From Lentisphaerae bacterium GWF2_49_21 (GTDB taxonomy: Bacteria; Verrucomicrobiota; Lentisphaeria; Victivallales; GWF2-50-93), in the NCBI GenBank assembly GCA_001804805.1, contig MHBH01000028.1:1-64000 (forward strand): DNA of 64,000 bases, written 5' to 3'. The position numbers and the translations under genes are program-made. The notes under the pieces are model-generated. The model did no database searches, was not told the origin of the DNA, and worked only from the letters and a program-made list of their open reading frames with translations. Position 1 is the first letter of the stretch; every line of letters begins with the position of its first letter. Of the stretch, positions 61,894 through 64,000 are shown piece by piece.

Positions 61894-62187
61894 CTATGGT
61901 GTTACATCATTAGGAGAATCTGCATTGTTAGGAATTGAAATATTACTTTTATATGGTTCTCCTTCAATCCCGTAGAACCATGTTCTCTTCCTGAATGGCT
62001 CTCTTGGCTTGCCTCCATGAAAGACAGAATAGCCAATTCTGTATAAAGTATAATGATGTGTCGAATTATAAAACTTTGGGCCACGGCAATCTCTGAAATT
62101 AAGCGAACCAGCAATTATCGGAAATATCAGATAGATAATCGCAATAGAAACCAGAATGAATATCACTATGTTTTTCTCTTTATCCAT
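61894..62187 (-). CDS. small single-pass membrane protein, hypothetical
   Basis: N-terminal hydrophobic 'IVIFILVSIAIIYLIFPIIAGSL'. Confidence 0.45.
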   Translation of the reverse strand: MDKEKNIVIFILVSIAIIYLIFPIIAGSLNFRDCRGPKFYNSTHHYTLYRIGYSVFHGGKPREPFRKRTWFYGIEGEPYKSNISIPNNADSPNDVTP

Positions 62188-62631
62188 TCATTCCTAACTT
62201 GTTATTTTGCAAAATTCCGCTTTTGCCAGCAAAAACAAGGGATGGAAACATCTTGACTTAGCACCCCCGCATGCACTTGAAAATAGAACATCCGGAACTG
62301 GAAAATCAAGGTTTAACTTTGAGGGAACGTAGAACTCCATTAGGAAAATAAGAGCACGCAAATCCGCCAAACTCCTTCGGTGGCACCTTAGACGACAAGA
62401 GACAACACTCGGTATGGGTAAATTACACACACTAAAGTGTGAACTCCAAAGTTTGGAGTCCAGCCTTTAGGCTGTCTTGGTTTCAAGAGGATTAAGCTCG
62501 CAAGAGCTGTTCTTGGATTTTTCCCTTGTTTGAATACTGGAATTTGTCTGGGATTTGGATTTTGGAACTTGGAATTTTCCATATAAGCAGTAAATCTTTG
62601 AGCGATGACAATTTAAACTCGGGATTCAACT

Positions 62632-64000
62632 ATGAAAAAAGTAAGAGTATCAGCTGACAGATGGAATTTTGAACTGGAAAGATCGGGAAGGCCCATAACT
62701 CCCATTGGCGGAAACATGCTGGACGACCAGCATCCCGGACAGGGTACACTGTTCCAGAAATTTGATGCCAATGACTGTGACCGCAGGTTCGGCATCATGG
62801 CGGAACTCGGGCTCAACTGCCTCCGGCAGGCGATCGGTGTCAACCAGGTCTTCGATCCGAAGACAGGACTGAAGTCCGAAGGCATGAAGAACTGGGATAC
62901 GTTCATCAGCCTCGCTGAGAAACATGGAATATACCTGATGCCTGTCGGAGGATATCTCGGCGGGAACGACTGGTTCGACATGCCGATTCTCGCGGATTCT
63001 GGAAAGGCGCTCGATAACGACTGTCTTTTCTGGGAGGCATTTGCAGGTCACTATAAGGATCATCCGGCGATATGGGCCTTGGATCTTCGCAACGAACTTC
63101 TGTTCGATAATGAATCACACATGGTCACGCCTGGCGCCGTCAATGCTAACAAAATTGATCTGATGCTCAAGGATCGCTGGCCGCTCTGGCTTGAGAAACG
63201 GTACGGATGCATTGAAGCGATGAACCGCGTCTATGGTGCGAAGTTCGCAACATTCAAGGATGTGCCCGGCTCCGTCAAGTTCATTGAGAAGCCCTTCGAC
63301 ATATGCGCCTGCGACTTTCGCAATTACCTGAACGACCGCGGCTACGACTGGTGCAAGCGTCAGTGCGACGCGATCCGTTCTGCTGCGCCAGGACAGATGA
63401 TCGTGTCAGGAAACAACACCTGGCTGTCACCTGACCAGGATCTCTGGCTCGCTAATGGATTCCATAACCGTGCACTCCATGAACTATTTGATTTTGTGAC
63501 GTTCCATCCTTATCCGGCATGGCAGGCAGTTCCAAAAGGACGCGGAGATCCGCTTGACGGCGGTGAACCTCTGAAATACTGGCTAAGCTCCTGCATCGGC
63601 AATGCCAGGATGGATCATTATGGCAAGCCTGTCGTTGTCCAGGAATTTGGCTGGTATGGCGGAGGCACTTCACGTTTCCTCTGCGAACTCCCATACAGGA
63701 GCGAGAAGGAACATGCGGACTATACCAGGGAATTGACGGATGCCTTGATCCCGCACGTCAACGGCTTCATCAACTGGCCGACATTCGACATGCCGAAGGC
63801 AAACGACATATCCAACCATGGTGGAATTTTCACCCGCGACGGAAAACGCAAGGAGCTGGCGAAAGTCTATGAGGAACTTGTTGCGAAGTTGCAGGGGAAG
63901 AAACTGATCCGGAAACCTTCGACGACAACGCTGACATATTCCCTTCTCGGTCTCTACACCTGCCGTTCATATCAGGACAGGATGTGGGACGAGGTGCATG
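62632..64000 (+). CDS. GH5-like/clan GH-A glycoside hydrolase, 3' end beyond the window
   Basis: Manual translation from ATG 62632 stays open to the window end: MKKVRVSADRWNFELERSGRPITPIGGNMLDD..., 'HPAIWALDLRNELLFDN' and 'KPVVVQEFGWYGGGTS' match GH-A acid/base and nucleophile contexts. Absent from the ORF track, probably because no stop is reached. Confidence 0.8.
   Translation, partial: MKKVRVSADRWNFELERSGRPITPIGGNMLDDQHPGQGTLFQKFDANDCDRRFGIMAELGLNCLRQAIGVNQVFDPKTGLKSEGMKNWDTFISLAEKHGIYLMPVGGYLGGNDWFDMPILADSGKALDNDCLFWEAFAGHYKDHPAIWALDLRNELLFDNESHMVTPGAVNANKIDLMLKDRWPLWLEKRYGCIEAMNRVYGAKFATFKDVPGSVKFIEKPFDICACDFRNYLNDRGYDWCKRQCDAIRSAAPGQMIVSGNNTWLSPDQDLWLANGFHNRALHELFDFVTFHPYPAWQAVPKGRGDPLDGGEPLKYWLSSCIGNARMDHYGKPVVVQEFGWYGGGTSRFLCELPYRSEKEHADYTRELTDALIPHVNGFINWPTFDMPKANDISNHGGIFTRDGKRKELAKVYEELVAKLQGKKLIRKPSTTTLTYSLLGLYTCRSYQDRMWDEVH

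Noticed and set aside
1-64000. tRNA or rRNA genes
   Set aside because: No cloverleaf or rRNA-like conserved segment was recognised by eye; a tRNAscan/Infernal run would be needed to exclude them.

Overview
The window is a ~64 kb chromosomal segment that resembles a Lentisphaerae/PVC-group bacterium. That lineage is inferred from the many [17 protein letters not shown] prepilin-type proteins next to sulfatases, glycoside hydrolases and GntR/LacI-like regulators; no marker gene was available to confirm it. Most of the window is a glycan-utilisation region: two sialate O-acetylesterase/SGNH-type enzymes plus another GDSL hydrolase, a sulfatase, a GH13-type sugar phosphorylase, GH28, GH35, a GH5-like enzyme cut by the window end, a heparinase-like protein, CBM9/DOMON-domain proteins, two giant beta-propeller proteins, dehydrogenases and regulators. 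Embedded in it (45.3-53.6 kb) is a type I restriction-modification operon. It carries a decayed KilA-N-like fragment, a RhuM gene and an uncharacterised ORF with a HEPN-like RNxxxH motif. The most unusual signals are: (1) five of six prepilin-type genes carry a duplicated FTLIELLV leader separated by repeat-derived sequence, and a ~100-nt cassette is shared almost identically between two of them; (2) the HEPN-like accessory ORF inside the RM operon; (3) a 32-nt perfect palindrome inside the KilA-N-like remnant; (4) a Ser/Thr kinase-LRR gene broken by one frameshift and one in-frame TAA; (5) a shared operator-like TGTTATC-N18-GATAACA upstream of two distant genes; (6) many interspersed palindromic repeats, some inserted in frame in coding sequence. 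All calls come from reading the sequence and supplied translations; no database search was run.
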